Part shown: in pieces, positions 45,641 to 58,029 of the stretch | Layout: the number at the start of each line of letters is the position of its first letter | Position numbering within the stretch: the first letter of the stretch is position 1 | Origin: Gnetum montanum | Lineage: Eukaryota > Streptophyta > Gnetopsida > Gnetales > Gnetaceae | Length of the DNA stretch: 64,000 nucleotides | Direction: 5' to 3' | Assembly (NCBI GenBank): GCA_015680685.1 | Contig: MNCI01011535.1 | Span: forward strand, 396,579-460,578 | The notes under the pieces: model-generated | Told to the model about the DNA's origin: nothing | Databases searched by the model: none | What the model saw: only the letters and a program-made list of their open reading frames with translations | Made by a program: the position numbers and the translations under genes

Positions 45641-46965
45641 TAAAGGAATGGTATTAGCTAAGTTAATGGCTAAAGAAGAGGAAATATTCATATTAAGAAC
45701 TCATGAAGGAAATTTTTATGATGAAATTTTAGAATACCTTAGCACAAGGAAGGTTTCAAATAATTTAATTGCAAGTCATAAAAGAGCTTTCATCAAGAAG
45801 ATAAATAAATTTATGGTTAAAGATGGAATTTTATACAAAAAGGATTTTAGAGGGATTTTGTTGGAATTTGTTCACAATGATCAAATTGGTCATATCTTAG
45901 AACAATTTCATGATCATTCCAATTTATTTTATGAATCTCCTATGTCCACTATGCAACATATACTTCGTTATGATTTTTATTGGCCTAATATGTATCAAGA
46001 CATTAGTTTGAAAACTGAAAGATGTTACAAATGTCAAATTCATGGATTAAAGATCAAAAAGGCTAGAGCTCCTTTAAAACCAACAATAGTGGATAGACCA
46101 TTTCAACAATGGGGCTTAGATTTTATTGGTATAGTTACTCCTTTAAGAGCTAGACATAAGTTTATTCTCATAGTTGTTGATTACTTTACCAAATGGTCTA
46201 AAGCAAAGGCTCTAAAAAAGGTTTAGCATTAGACATGATTAAGTTCTTAGAAGATCAAATTCTAAGTCATTTTAGTCTATATGAAGTGTTGGTATCTAAT
46301 AATTGACCTACTTTTCAATTTGAAGAATTTATAACATGGGCATTGAAAAAATCCATCTTTCTATTTTTTTCTTTGAATTATTATATTCAAAGAAATGGCT
46401 TAGTTCAATCTACAAAAAAAAATATTGTTTCCTACATTAAGAAGTTGATGGATGGAAATCTAAGAAATTGGATTGATTACTTGCAATCTACATTATGGAC
46501 TGACTATATTAGATTTAAGAAGGCTATTGGAATATCAGCTTATAACTTGATTTATGGTTTACCCACTAGAATTATGAACAAGATTATAAGTTCAACCTTA
46601 GATTTTGTGCAAAAGTATAGTGAGAAAACCAATAAAGATAGAAATTTTGATGACTTTACTCATCAAAAGGGAGGCTGAAATGGATAGAGCTAAATCTAAT
46701 TTACTAAAGAATGCTTCTTAAGTTAAAAGGTGGTTTGATAGAAAGGCTTTGAAAAGAACTTTTAAGATTAGTGATCTTGTATTATTATGGAATATGAAGA
46801 AGCTAAGTAAGTTTTTAGCAACATGGACTCATTCATTTTAGATCAAGAAACAATTATCGGAGGACACTTACAAATTATCGATGCTAGAGGAGATAGAGTT
46901 GCAGTTTCCATATAATGTTTTACACATAAAACATTATTTTGGACAACTACCCAAAACTTAAATCT
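45641..46965 (+). pseudogene. B3 integrase, broken
   Basis: The open stretch 45648-46226 (192 codons) has an intact zinc motif (HNDQIGHIL ... CYKCQ) and the first core Asp (QWGLDFIG). A frameshift follows 'KALKKV'. The second Asp is mutated (VSNN, about 46290) and a stop follows. The third acidic position reads LVQST (Glu to Gln) in the 46343-46678 stretch. The tail 'TYKLSMLEEIEL', 'LHIKHYFGQLP' ends near 46960. It is less intact than B1's core, but with a better zinc site. Confidence 0.83.
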
Positions 46966-48286
46966 ATATTTATAAATTAATATATGTATATGTATATAGT
47001 AATATATCTATATGTGTATATGTAACTATATAACATTTAATATACATAGTTGTAAATAATGAACTTTTATATAGAATTTAATATATATATACTTAGTAGT
47101 ACCATATTTAACAAATAGTATAGAATTATGTCATATTTAACCATAACATATATATCTTATACGTATGCTTAGGTTATTCTATATAATATTTTTTTTTTAA
47201 AAAAAACATGTAGATGTTAAAGTATTAGTCTAAAATTATTGAATTTAAAGTGTTAGTTCAATTATTAAATTTATTTTATCCTAAGCACTCATTACTTGCA
47301 ATGAGTGTAAGTGGGAGTGATGGTTAGATAACTGCTTAGTGGTGAATTAATTTCAACAACCAAATAGTGGAAATCAAATTGGCCTATCATATAATGATGG
47401 AAAGGTTATTAACTTTGGCAAAGTGGCAAAGTTGATTAGTCAAATTGGTGGGAATTTCAAACTTTCGTTACACTGCAAAAAGAGATGTGGATTGCTTAGA
47501 ATTTCATCATTTCTCAATTCAAGGCTTAAGTGGAGAAAACAAGTAAGGTGTTTGAGTGTGAAGTAGAAAGATTATTCTTGGAAAATGAGCAATGAGAATG
47601 CCATTTATCCCATATGTCATGGGATGTTGTCTAGAGCATGTATTAAGAACCTATTGTAAGGCAACTACTTGTGGAGCATCAAGTGAAAGCCCTTTCTTAC
47701 TTTGGCTTTCAAATGAGTTTAGCTTTCTCACTGGTGAACTTTCATACATTCCAATGTTTGAGGCAGCTTCCATGAATGTAACACTCAAGATCAAATATAG
47801 TCTAGTAGAGATGATTCCTGGGGAGAGGCTTTTATGTCTTAAGACATAGAAGCATCTAATTGGGAAGAACCTCAAAAATCAGGAGCTAAAGAGATGGATG
47901 CAAAGAAGAAAAAAATAGTTGTGGAAAGCAAAAGTGAAGACCAAGATGAGGCTTCCACTATGCAAGAGGAGGAAAGAAAGGCATTCATCATAACTAAAAT
48001 TACATCTGAAAGGACTCTCAATATGAGAATTCCTAAAAGAGTTACTCTAACTATTCTCTTTTCACCCATAGAATAGTTTATATGATATTGAGTTTATATA
48101 GTTTTCTAAGTTTGATTAGGAATCAGGTTTTTATTTCGTCAAACCTTAAGTTTGATGAAAGTTTTTCTTAAGAAAGATTTGTATTTTTGGAAAAATGTTG
48201 AATAAAGTTGTGTTTGGGTGATGATTTAGTTGGTGAGTAATTTTAAGCACCAAGATTTCAAAGGAGTTTTAGGTCAGGGAATGAAA
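46966..48286 (+). other. B3 3' noncoding region
   Basis: It holds TA-rich runs (46970-47110), a conserved small frame (47592-47849), a Lys/Glu-rich frame (about 47845-48073) and the polypurine tract AGGTCAGGGAATGAAA ending at 48286. It is homologous along its length to B1 25116-26483. Confidence 0.7.
47592..47849 (+). pseudogene. Unidentified small 3' frame of family B (B3 copy)
   Basis: 85 codons: MRMPFIPYVMGCCLEHVLRT, 'YCKATTCGASSESPFLLWL', 'SYIPMFEAASMNV', 'SLVEMIPGERLLCLKT'. It is shared with B1 25770-25988 and longer here because B1 has a frameshift. No domain is recognised. A separate Lys/Glu-rich frame (about 47845-48073, 'KEMDAKKKKIVVESKSEDQ') may be its C-terminal part in another frame. 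Confidence 0.4.
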
Positions 48287-51117
48287 TGTTGGCATATTTT
48301 GGCCATGTTATGGAGTAGAAATATGAAATAAATGGATATAAAAATTTATAAGAGTAAAAGATGTTGGAAGACCTTAAGAAGACTTTGCCTATCTTTTTTT
48401 TTGGAAAATGGTTTATTTAGTGCTGCTCTTTTGGTTGAAATTATAATTTGGAATATGAAATGAATTGTTTCTCAATTCACAGTATCTTTGGATCATTGAG
48501 TTTAAATGGATACATAGGCAATCAATATTTCTTTTTGGGCATTCAAGATAAGCCTGTTACAAAGTCCTTATGTTATAGATTCTGGTGAAAATAATCAATT
48601 TGAAATAAGCATTTAGACAAAAACCCACAGCGAGGATGCCAACAATTTGACAAGTGCAAAGTTGAGATGTATTGCAATGTTATCAAGAAAAATCCTTTGT
48701 GATTTTCTACTTTGTAAAATGAAAAAGATAATTGAAACCAAGGAACAGTAAAGATCTGCTATTAATCTATGAAATTATATCAAAGTTACTAGAGTAGCAA
48801 CAGATTAGGAGTTAATATTATCAAATCAAAAACCTTACTTCAACGAGGGTAGAAACGATTAATGTAGCTCATCATCATCAAGTAGATTTTTTTGTGCCTG
48901 AGAAATGGCATTTGTTCAAGGATTAAATTGATGTTTTCCAGTAACACTACATCATGGTTCTTCCATGCACTTCATCATAATTAATGAATTCCTCACTCAC
49001 CTGCATGTAGAAAAAACTAATAGCAACAATTGAAATTTTTGAATGAAAATGAATAACGTTAATGCGCAATAGTGTTGGCAACATAGCCAAGGCAAAGCCA
49101 AAAAATTAGAGAGGCAATTAAATGCTTAATGATGGTTTAGTCCAGCTTAGAGAGTGCCAATTGCAAACCCTAAAGATGTGATTTGAAATAAATGAACTAT
49201 TCAAATTTCAACATTGATGCCAATGACTGAGGTGGCATCAATGCAAAGACCATGATTAGCTGAAGACATGACTTGTACCAACAACAATGGAGTTGGGAGC
49301 GCTAGTGGTTTTAGGATAAAGATGAGCCAATAGGTAGAGCTCCATGCATTTCAAACAACTCTACAATTTCCAAAGCATACATCAACACACCTGTGATGCT
49401 GGATGAAGTTGTGGTTTCAACACATGCTTGCTTGCCATGGTGACATCACTCCTACACCGACTACATGTCCACGAGTAATGCAGCGATGAGGGCAGCATAG
49501 TAGCGGCAACACAACAGCAACATGGTAGCAGGAAAACCTTGTGCCTGAACAACACCAAAGAAATTGCATTTCATTTTAAGGAAAGTTTGGATGAGGCATT
49601 ATTAAAAATATTACTTATACCATGGAGGCCATAAGTTACAATATAATATTAAGAAGATAGTACATGTGCATATAGCAACGACTATGTGGGTCTATTGAGC
49701 TTTGTTTAGCCTAATTTAATTTTCATTTAGAGGATGTATAAAGAACCTAACTAAATTTCCTAAATGTGTGCACTTGAAAAGACACTTGCTGATTGTGGCA
49801 TGTATCTCTCCAATATTTTTGTAACTCCCTATGTGACTTTTATGATATTTGTTAGCAAGGGAACACTTGGAAACCATAGCTTAAATTTCTCATAATCTCC
49901 ATGGAAGCTTTAACTCCTAAGGTAGTTAAATATTTATATTCCTAAGATATTTGTAAGGGCCTTAACTCCTCATGATTATTGTAACTACCTTAAGCACCCT
50001 ATAAAAGAACCTTAAAAGGTAGATTTAAGGAGAAGATTGGGGAAAAAGACAATTGAAGATTATTTGTAAGATGGTTTTCTAAAGACATGAATTCAACTAC
50101 TCTGTTTTAATCTTATGAGTTCATTTCTTCCCATTTTGTTTTAGTTACTTCGCTAATGGTTTAGATAGCATTGTGCTTGGCATTTAATTTTGGGATTTTT
50201 CCTAGGTTGCTTTTATAGGTCTATTTTTGCACAATATTAGACTTCTATTAGATTAGCCATAGAAGAGCTCATGTTGTTGAAAGCCTTAAGGGTAATTTAA
50301 TAGTAATGTCTTAACAAAATTGCTTGTTTTGAGCATAGAGAATTTAGGAAAATCTTTGGTATTTTGATGGGACTGAAATAGCTTCATTATTTTAAAGTTT
50401 ATTGCCTTGGTATTTTAATCAAGAAATTCTCAAATCTTCTTGAAAGCTCTATTGAATTCAATCTTTGAAATTTATTAATTAGCCAAAATAGAGACTCATA
50501 CTTTGTCATTTACGCAGCAATTTTTGGTAGTATAATAAGATTGTCTTTATGAAATTGCTTGTTGAGCTCAGAAAGTTTTGAACAATTTGTAGTTATTGAA
50601 TTAGGAATAGCTTTATTGCAAAGTGTTTACTCGTATCAATTTATCTTGCTTAAATATTTGAGATTTGACATAAATATGCTTTCTTTTCTTTCTCTTTCTA
50701 AGTCCATTGAATGTCACTCTATTTCTAGTTTTCTTGTGGAACTTTCTCTTTGAGGGAAATTAGGAGTAGATTGGTAGAATTTTGCTCAAATGTTTTTGCA
50801 AAATTTTATTTGTTACAAGTGGTGTACTATAGGGACTTTATAGACTAAGTGATTGAACAAAATAGGAACCTTCAAAAACTCACAGTATTTGACAAAGTTA
50901 GCCAAATCTCAACATTCACAATAGTAAACACATACTCACAACTAGTACGTTTCATGACTATTGAGTTTATTTGAAGGTATATGGGCCTTGGTGTTACCAT
51001 AGCTAAGCAAGTACCTAAAACCTATTTGAAGAACACCTTCAATCCCCTGACTTCCCAAGGTCACAAGATCATGAGGGTCCCACCCATTGGCAATCACTTC
51101 CCAAATAGTCACAAATA
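48287..51117 (+). repeat. 3' LTR of B3
   Basis: 2831 bp, TGTTGGCATATTTTGGCC to a decayed end AGTCACAAATA. TATAAAAG is at 50000-50007. It is followed by the ATTTC target duplication. Frames such as 50559-50753 are LTR sequence. Confidence 0.9.
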
Positions 51118-51177
51118 ATTTCTAGCTTAATATTGTATGACTATATAGGAATGATTACTAGTTTTAAAATAGGCTAT

Positions 51178-52480
51178 TATTGGCAATTGTTTGGGTTTGG
51201 ACAACCAATCTTGTGCCTCTGATCTCGTGACCTGGGATCACGGGAAACAAAGGTATTCCTCAAAAAAGGGTTTAGGTGCTTGCTGGTCTTTTGGAAACAT
51301 CAAGGCCTAAATACCTTCACATAAACTTAGTGGTTATGAAATGAACTAAATGTGAGTATGTGTTTGCTATTGTGAATGTTGAGATACTTAGGTTTGTGTA
51401 TGAAACTATAATTGCCTATGATAAAAGAAATTCAACTAACTTTGTCAAATACTATGAGTTGTTGAAGGTTCCTATATTGTCAAGTTGCTTAGTGTATATA
51501 GTTCCTATAGTCAACTATTTGAAACACATAAAATTTCACAAAAATGTTTGAGCACAATTTTGCCAATCTACTCCTAATTTTCCTTAGAGAGAAAATTGCA
51601 CAAGAAAACTAGAAATAGAGTGAGATTCAAAGGATTTAGAAAGAGAAAAGAAAATAAAATAGAATTGTGTGAATCTTAAACATTTAGGCAACATAAATTA
51701 AACATGATGAAACACTTCACAATAAAGCTATTCCAATTCAATCTAAATACAAATTATCCAAATCCTCTGAGCCCAACAAGCAAGTTTATAAAAGAGAATC
51801 TTATTACATTATGAAAATGCTTTGTAAACAAGTATAAGCTTTTGTTTGGCTAGTTAATAGTTGTCAAGGATTACAAATGATAGAACTAGCAAAAAAATTT
51901 AACAATTTTAAGATTGAAATATCAAGGCACTAAACTTTTAAAAATGAAGTTATTTCAAACAAGTCAAAGTATCAAAGATTTTCCTAGACCCTCAAGACTC
52001 AAATAGGCAATTTCTATAAGACATTTCTATTAAATTACTCAAGATGCTTTTCTAAGATAGCATAAGCTCTTATATGCTAGGCACATTACTATCTAGACCA
52101 TTAGCTAAGCAACTAAAACAAAATGGGAAAAAAAAACTCACAGGATTAAAACAAAGCAGCTGAATTAATGTCTTTAGTAATCCATGCTTTATAATCTTTA
52201 ATATTCTTATAAGTATCTTTTTAAAATTCCTCTAATGTCCTCTCTCATTCTACCCTTGAAGGCTTTTTATAATGGCTTCATGGTAGCTACAAACATCATT
52301 GAAGGTTAAGGAAAATAATAAATATCTAAGGAATTTATTCATAACTACCTTAAGAAGTTATAACTTCTATATGAAGTTATAAGAAAATCAAGCCATAGTT
52401 GGCAAGTGTCTTCTTGGTAATTATAAGCTTACAAATATCAAGGTTATAAATTCTATGGAAAGTTTTAATTTCCATAGGAA
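51178..52480 (-). repeat. Inverted, decayed LTR related to family B
   Basis: Its left end TATTGGCAATTGTTTGGG corresponds to the reverse complement of the family B LTR end (TGTTGGCGACCATTTGGG). Blocks then follow in inverted order: 'ggtattcctcaaa', 'aggcctaaatacct', 'gagtatgtgtttgctattgt', 'tttgtcaaatactatgagttg', and a TATA box region (TTTTTATAATGG, about 52266, minus strand). 'gccatagttggcaagtgtc' lies at about 52390. Similarity fades after about 52480. It is more diverged than the other four LTRs. The frame at 51360-51551 is part of it. Confidence 0.75.
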
Positions 52481-53563
52481 ATAAAGTTATATTTATCAAA
52501 TGATTATAAATTTCTCCCTTTTGAAACTCTAAACCTCCCTTTTTAAAATCACCAATTGTAGTTCAAATAAACTATAAAGTTTTTGCTTGAAAGTTTTTTA
52601 AAAAATCATTATTAAGGCCATGTGGCCTTAAGATATGTAAGCTCACATTAGGTGTATTTTTGATTGGGTGTGTAAGCTTCATCGTTATTATGCCCACTAC
52701 TATGCCACCTCCATCACACACACCTCTTGTGCATCTTACTACTACTGAGCTTTTGTAGGCATGTTGCTCCTATTGACATCATCTTCAATCTCTACAGTTA
52801 TTATTCTTGATGTTGCTCCAAAATTGTTGTCAATGACGTTGAACAAGAAATTGTAGATTCATATTCTCCTTTGGTTCTAACTAAACCAATACCCTTTGGC
52901 CACATGACCCATTGTTTGGTGAAACTTGTGTGTAAGGAGTTGGAATTGAAGAGGAGCTTTCATCAAGAATTTTGACATTGCTGTGCGTGGAGAAAATTTT
53001 ACTATGATGGATACCATTTTCTTAAGGTTCCTGAACCCGCTAGATACCCTAAAAAGGGTGAAGTAGTAACTTGTAGTACAACTAATTTTAGTTTATATAT
53101 CAAGCAACCATGCTATTTTTTATATAATGATGATTGCTACTTTAGGGCTTATGGGATATTAATTTTGAATGTGAAGCTAAATTTTTGTTGCTCGAAATAG
53201 TTTTAGGTTTGGCATGCTCATTTTTCTTTAAAACATTGGTTTTGTTTAGAGCTTCTTCTTTCATGAGATGTAGGAGCTATGCTCTTCTGAAAGTTTTGAA
53301 ATTGAATTCATGGCATATTATTCAACCTTTATTTTTTAAAAAATTTTATTCCATGATATTTTTTGTTGCTGCAATTTAGGCTTAAATGTCATTGTTGCAT
53401 TCCATGTTGCAATGCTTTTTCTTGCAGTTTAGGTTTGTTTTTCAGATAATTTTGCCAATTTTTCAACAACCCTTAAGCAAGAATCTTATTAATTTTGTTA
53501 ACTTTCTATTAAAACTATGGCTTGATTTGGCAAAATTCATCAAGTGTTGCATGAGCCGTTGAA
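52481..53563. other. Unassigned sequence with one coding-like stretch
   Basis: About 52870-53180 reads on the plus strand as roughly 100 codons with one stop ('FGHMTHCLVKLVCKELELKR', 'KFYYDGYHFLKVPEPARYP', 'IKQPCYFLYNDDCYFRAYG'). I recognise no family. Part of this interval could be the U3 of the inverted family B-like LTR, but I could not align it. Confidence 0.35.
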
Positions 53564-53922
53564 CTAGATATTTTTCTCTTTGCTTTGTTCAAGGTCTACA
53601 AACTCTACAACTAAATTTTTACCACTGTTTGGAGACCACCATAAATTAAATACAACCTCATGAGTTGCAATTGCCTCTTTCATAGAAGAACACACAACAT
53701 AACAATGGGTCTTTACATGATCCATCCAAAATGCAGTTACTTGTCAATTTTCCTAAGAAGTTCTTGCATAGTTTTTAGAGAAAATGGATGCACAAATTTA
53801 TCTATTTTGTTTCTGATCATCATCATTCTTTGAGGCAACCAATTTACCATTAAATTTAAACTGATAAGCTTATGTAATGTAGGAGCCAATGGTGATGCAA
53901 TTGTAAGTGCACTAACTTGCAA
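53564..53922 (-). pseudogene. Acinus-like RNA-binding (RRM) domain fragment, frameshifted
   Basis: On the minus strand it reads 'NKIDKFVHPFSLKTMQELL' (codons from about 53808) and, after a one-base deletion near 53740, 'VTAFWMDHVKTHCYVVCSSM', 'KEAIATHEVVFNLWWSPN' and 'NLVVEFVD', ending at a stop at 53564-53566. This is the RRM of Acinus (SAP/RRM protein of the ASAP splicing and exon-junction complex), whose plant form has RPFTLKAVQELL ... FWMDHIKTHCYV ... EEA.ATR..VYNLQWPP. No SAP domain or C-terminal RNPS1-binding motif is seen. It is probably a gene fragment or retrocopy, not a working gene. Confidence 0.75.
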
Positions 53923-54919
53923 TTACTTTATTATTTCAAAAATTCCATCTCCACTATTATATATATATTTACATGGGAAACCCACAAATTTTTCATCCTT
54001 TGGCTAGAAACACCTTACTATAATTTTCCTTTCTTCAAATAAAACTAAGCTTTCATTAATTCCATTTTCTTTATCATGCCTTTGGTTTTTTGCAATGAAA
54101 TTACAAACACAAACCCAAAATGTGCACACCTTGAATATAAAGAGTATTTCCCATTCATTCTCCTCCAACAGCTTTCTTAATAATGCTTCTCACTATTGCC
54201 CTTTGAAATAAATACTATAAGTCTTATCTTCCAATCACCAATAAACAATTAAATTAGGCAATTTAATTCTTAGCATTATCTCAGAAAATCTACTCCATCA
54301 AATGGTATCAATGTGACAATAGCTAGTTTCTTTGTAATATGAGGTTTGGCTTATTTTTGATATTCTAGTTGAATGGGGTAGCTTTGTTTCAACTGCCAAT
54401 TCTTAATTGGTTTACCATAGAAATATTGTTATCTTCACATATTTTGAATCTCACGAATAATTTATATTCCATAGTTTCACACTCTCTCTAACAAGGCTTT
54501 TGTGAATTTTCTTTGGGAAGTTAGCTAGCAAATAATTCAGAAGTGAAGATTAACATCTTCTATAAAACCTTTCATATATATATATATATATATACATTGT
54601 GTAAAATTTAAGACAAGACCTCATGGGAATTGCTATTCAAATTCTTAAACCTAACTAAGTGATCACTAAAAGAGATAGTTACAATCATACTAAAACACGA
54701 CCATATTTGGATCATAACCTAAACTTAGAATTTATAATAGATTATCAATAAGAAAGCTTTTCACCATTAAGAAAACTTAATCACATTAGCTCATTTTACC
54801 AGCAGAGGCTACTTAGGGGCATCTGTGCCTTTGTGGAACCAAAAACTAGAAACCACCTAAAACGAGTTTTTTTAAAAAAATTGTTTCCTATGACAAAGTC
54901 TTTCTTGATTTTGTCACCA
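53923..54919. other. Unassigned AT-rich spacer
   Basis: No gene is recognised. It contains a short (AT)n microsatellite at 54574-54594. The 5' part of the A3 LTR should lie here but cannot be aligned. Confidence 0.4.
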
Positions 54920-55261
54920 ATATTATGACAAGTGAAAACAAATACCTTACATTAGGATAGTTAATTGATGATTAATTTTTTAGTTAACTCAATTATTAAA
55001 TATTTATTCATTTAATTATTTAGCAAGCAAGATATAAAATAATAAAAAGTATAAAAATAGATATCCTATGTCTCAACAACACATAACCATACGCATAGAT
55101 TAACAAAAGTGTGGATTGGAAAGACAACGAATGACAACTATGTAATTCACCATTTAGGAATATCAAATACTAAGGTAAATAAGTCAATGGAATTCAATTG
55201 GATCACGTGTAAATGCTTGTGATGTATATGGTTAGATGTAGGGACTACTTGCTACTCATCA
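54920..55261 (+). repeat. A3 5' LTR, 3' part only
   Basis: From 'tattatgacaagtgaaaac' onward it aligns with the last third of family A LTRs ('tatggcaagtgagaac' in A0), including 'cataaccatac', 'ggaaagacaacg', 'gatcacgtgtaaatg' and CTCATCA (55255-55261). The U3 and TATA part was not found upstream. Confidence 0.75.
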
Positions 55262-55262
55262 T

Positions 55263-55283
55263 TGGAGCTATTTTTGGGGAATT
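55263..55283 (+). promoter_or_regulatory. Primer binding site of A3
   Basis: TGGAGCTATTTTTGGGGAAT starts two bases after the LTR. Like A1 5904-5921, it looks like a decayed TGGCGCCGTTG..GGGGA site. A1 keeps the left half better, A3 the right half. Confidence 0.65.
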
Positions 55284-55449
55284 ACTTTAACTAAGTACGC
55301 TAAGTATTGTTACTTTAGTTAAGTATGCTAAGTATTGTTAAACAATGAATTCATATAAAATCATTATAAGGAAAATATAATGAGTGATCTTTCATACCAA
55401 ATAGTAATAATAAAATTATATCAAGACACACTTTATCCACATCATTGAA

Positions 55450-57850
55450 ATGGCTTCTTCTCGTAGGAATGAATCACCACCCATGTCAATGAATCCAATA
55501 AATAATATCATAGAACTAAAAGAACTACTAGAGAGAAACCTTAGCAATTGAAAGTTATCTATGCATATCCAAATCCTCACTATTTAGATTTTACCTTCAT
55601 TCTCCATCAAGATGAATAGTTACCCTAGAGGGACATGGAGGATAGCATTTTGTCACTTCCGGATCGACCTTTTTCGACCATGCTCATGGTCAATCTCATA
55701 AACCTAGGAATTGAATCATAAGGCCCAAAGTATGATGTAATAGACCACACTTTTGAAGACTATTAGCCTTTAGAAGCCCAACTTAGAAAAGAATGACACA
55801 TGGAGTCATGCCATGAAGCCTCCAAGGGCAAGAGGATCTCAACGCCATTATTTTTGCAATCATAGAAAAAGGATCCTTATTTCTTCTCAAGGCTATCTTA
55901 ATATATAGATTCTTATTCATTTGTATAGGATGACATACTTTACCAATGATTGTAATCAATATTGAAGAACAACCAAGGTCAAGAAAGAACAAAGTTCAAA
56001 CTCAAAGAAGATCAAGGTAAAGATCTCCTAGTCATTCTTCCAAGGAGAAAGATAAAGAAAAAGAGAAGGAGAAAGAATAAGTAAAGGACCATAGGAGCAG
56101 GACTAGTAGGTACCCCTCTCATAATCCTCTACCTTCATCATCCTCATCATCATCAAACTCTGACAGAAAGCATCATGGTTGAGATAGAAGCAGGAGTGAT
56201 CAAGATTGAGATGGAGATGATTGAAAGTCCCATCGTGATGATAGGAATTGGGAGCATAGGTAACCATGAGAGGAAGAGAAGCATCACTGAGATTGGAGGC
56301 ATAACAAGTCTCATCATATAAGACATGGCCATGATAGGATCCACCATGAACCCAATGACTTTGATGAACCATTGTTGGCTATAAGGAACATGCTTAATAT
56401 TTTAGAAGTAGTTTGAATTCCTACCAAGTATCAAAGGAATAGTAGAAGCAAACTACTTGACATGAACAGTATCGCTAAATTTGAAGGAGGATATAATGCT
56501 AATTCTTAGCATCATCTACAAGACTTCCATGATGCTTATGCCTTAGAAAACATCAAGAATAAGTGGTAAAAGCTCAAATTATTCCCAAGAACACTCATGA
56601 AAGAAGCTTAAAGTTATTATTAGTCCTTGGATCCAGAATCTGTTCACAGATGAAATACAATGTTGGAGTTGTTCAACAATAAGTATAAAAAATACTCTAG
56701 AGTATCGAACTTGAGGAAACAAATCCAAGGATGGAAACAAGAAAATCATGAATCCTTGGATGCAACCTTTGGTAGGTACTTCTCTATCTTACACTAATGC
56801 CTAGGCCATGAATTTTCTTAAAGGGAATAGCTTCATCACATTATAGATGGACTTTGAAACAAAACTAGAGAAACTATTGGAGTCTACACCCAAGAGAGAC
56901 TTTTTAAAATGAAAGCCCATTAGATTCAAGGGCTAATTAATTAAGTAAAAAGGAAGAAAGAGAGCTAAAAAATCGAGAAAGTATGAATGAATATAACAGG
57001 GATCTCTCCATTCAATAAAGGGAGGTGTGTTTTTATAATTCAAAGTAGAAAGCACAACTAGATGAAATGGTGCAAAGGAAAACCTTGTCGATTCAAAAAT
57101 CTATTATTGAAATATCAGTTAAGGTAAAAAAAAATGTGAGACTCTTTAGATGAGAAGTTCCAAATTGCTCTTAAAATTGTGAAGGTGAAAACAGGGCAAG
57201 GAAGTAGAAATAAAGATAGAGGAAGAAGGAAGGATACAGGTAGGGATTACTATAAGTAGAAATAAAAGCTATAGTGGTTGATGAGATTGCATGTTTAGAA
57301 ACAGATGATGAATAATATGATATCTATCAATATGAACATCCTAAGGGATATTGTCCTATAGTATCACATTTGCAAGAATCTAAGGTGTACACATTAAATC
57401 CAATATTGGCAAGAAAGTAACCACCTAGGAGATTGCCTTATCCACAATGAAATTATAGGCAATAGTTCCACCCAACATCATATTATTCAAGTGGAGTGCC
57501 ATCTCAACCTTAGGAACAGTATTAGCAATGGTAAAACCCATAGTTATGAGGAATGCCACCATTGTGGTAGCAATATTTTTATCAACAACCAAACCCTTAT
57601 CAATATTACATCTAGTAACCTATATCTCCTTGTGACTATGCTAACCATACACATTTCTCTCATCACTACTACCCACCATAATATCACAGAACCCCTATTC
57701 TATGAATTAAGTCTCCCTCCACTTATCATCCTCAGTATCCACCAACTCATCCTACACCCTCAAATACCATTCCCTTGCCACCTGCATTACCTATGTAAGG
57801 GAACATTCTACCATAGCCCTAACAATGAAATATCATGAGGACCGTACTGA
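55450..57850 (+). pseudogene. gag: A3 gag, broken
   Basis: The ATG at 55450 (MASSRRNESPP) matches the A1 start. Charged Lys/Glu/Arg/Ser/His-rich sequence lies at 56000-56370. The capsid domain lies at about 56480-56960 ('LFNNKYKKYSRVSNLRKQI', 'QGWKQENHESLDATFGRYF', 'HHIIDGL'). The Pro/Gln/Tyr-rich linker lies at about 57440-57830 ('SGVPSQPQEQYQQW', 'YQQPNPYQYY'). Other frames at 56103-56372 and 57491-57838 are shadows. Stops are frequent. Confidence 0.72.
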
Positions 57851-58029
57851 TAGCCAAATAATTATAGTAGTGGTTCTGAGCATAAGCCTTGGAAGAGGGC
57901 TTTCTTCAGACCAAACAGACCACAAAATCTCTCATAGACATTTGTGGCTACTAAACCTACATCAACTGCTTCTAAAATTACCATTGAGCTACATAAAAAT
58001 CAAAAGTACTCAAATATTTATACTGTCAT

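Larger units (their letters stand above)
38364..51117 (+). mobile_element. Family B element B3, full-length Tat-like retrotransposon
   Basis: Its LTRs start TGTTGGC; the left one ends GCCAACA and the right one CACAAATA. It is flanked by a perfect 5-bp target duplication ATTTC (38359-38363 and 51118-51122). It has the same gene order as B1, with no nested insertion. Comparing the first about 110 bases of its LTRs I count about 10 substitutions and one small indel, so it is not recent. The start of gag is replaced by an assembly artefact (41354-41707). Confidence 0.92.

Noticed and set aside
54106-54131. Left end of the inverted family B-like LTR ('cccaaaatgtgcacacc' resembling GGCCAAAATGTGCCAACA)
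   Set aside because: Only about ten bases match and the neighbouring sequence does not align, so it may be chance. If real, the Acinus fragment would lie inside that LTR.
56103-56372. His/Tyr-rich minus-strand frame of 89 codons
   Set aside because: It is the complement of the charged Arg/Asp/His region of A3 gag on the plus strand.
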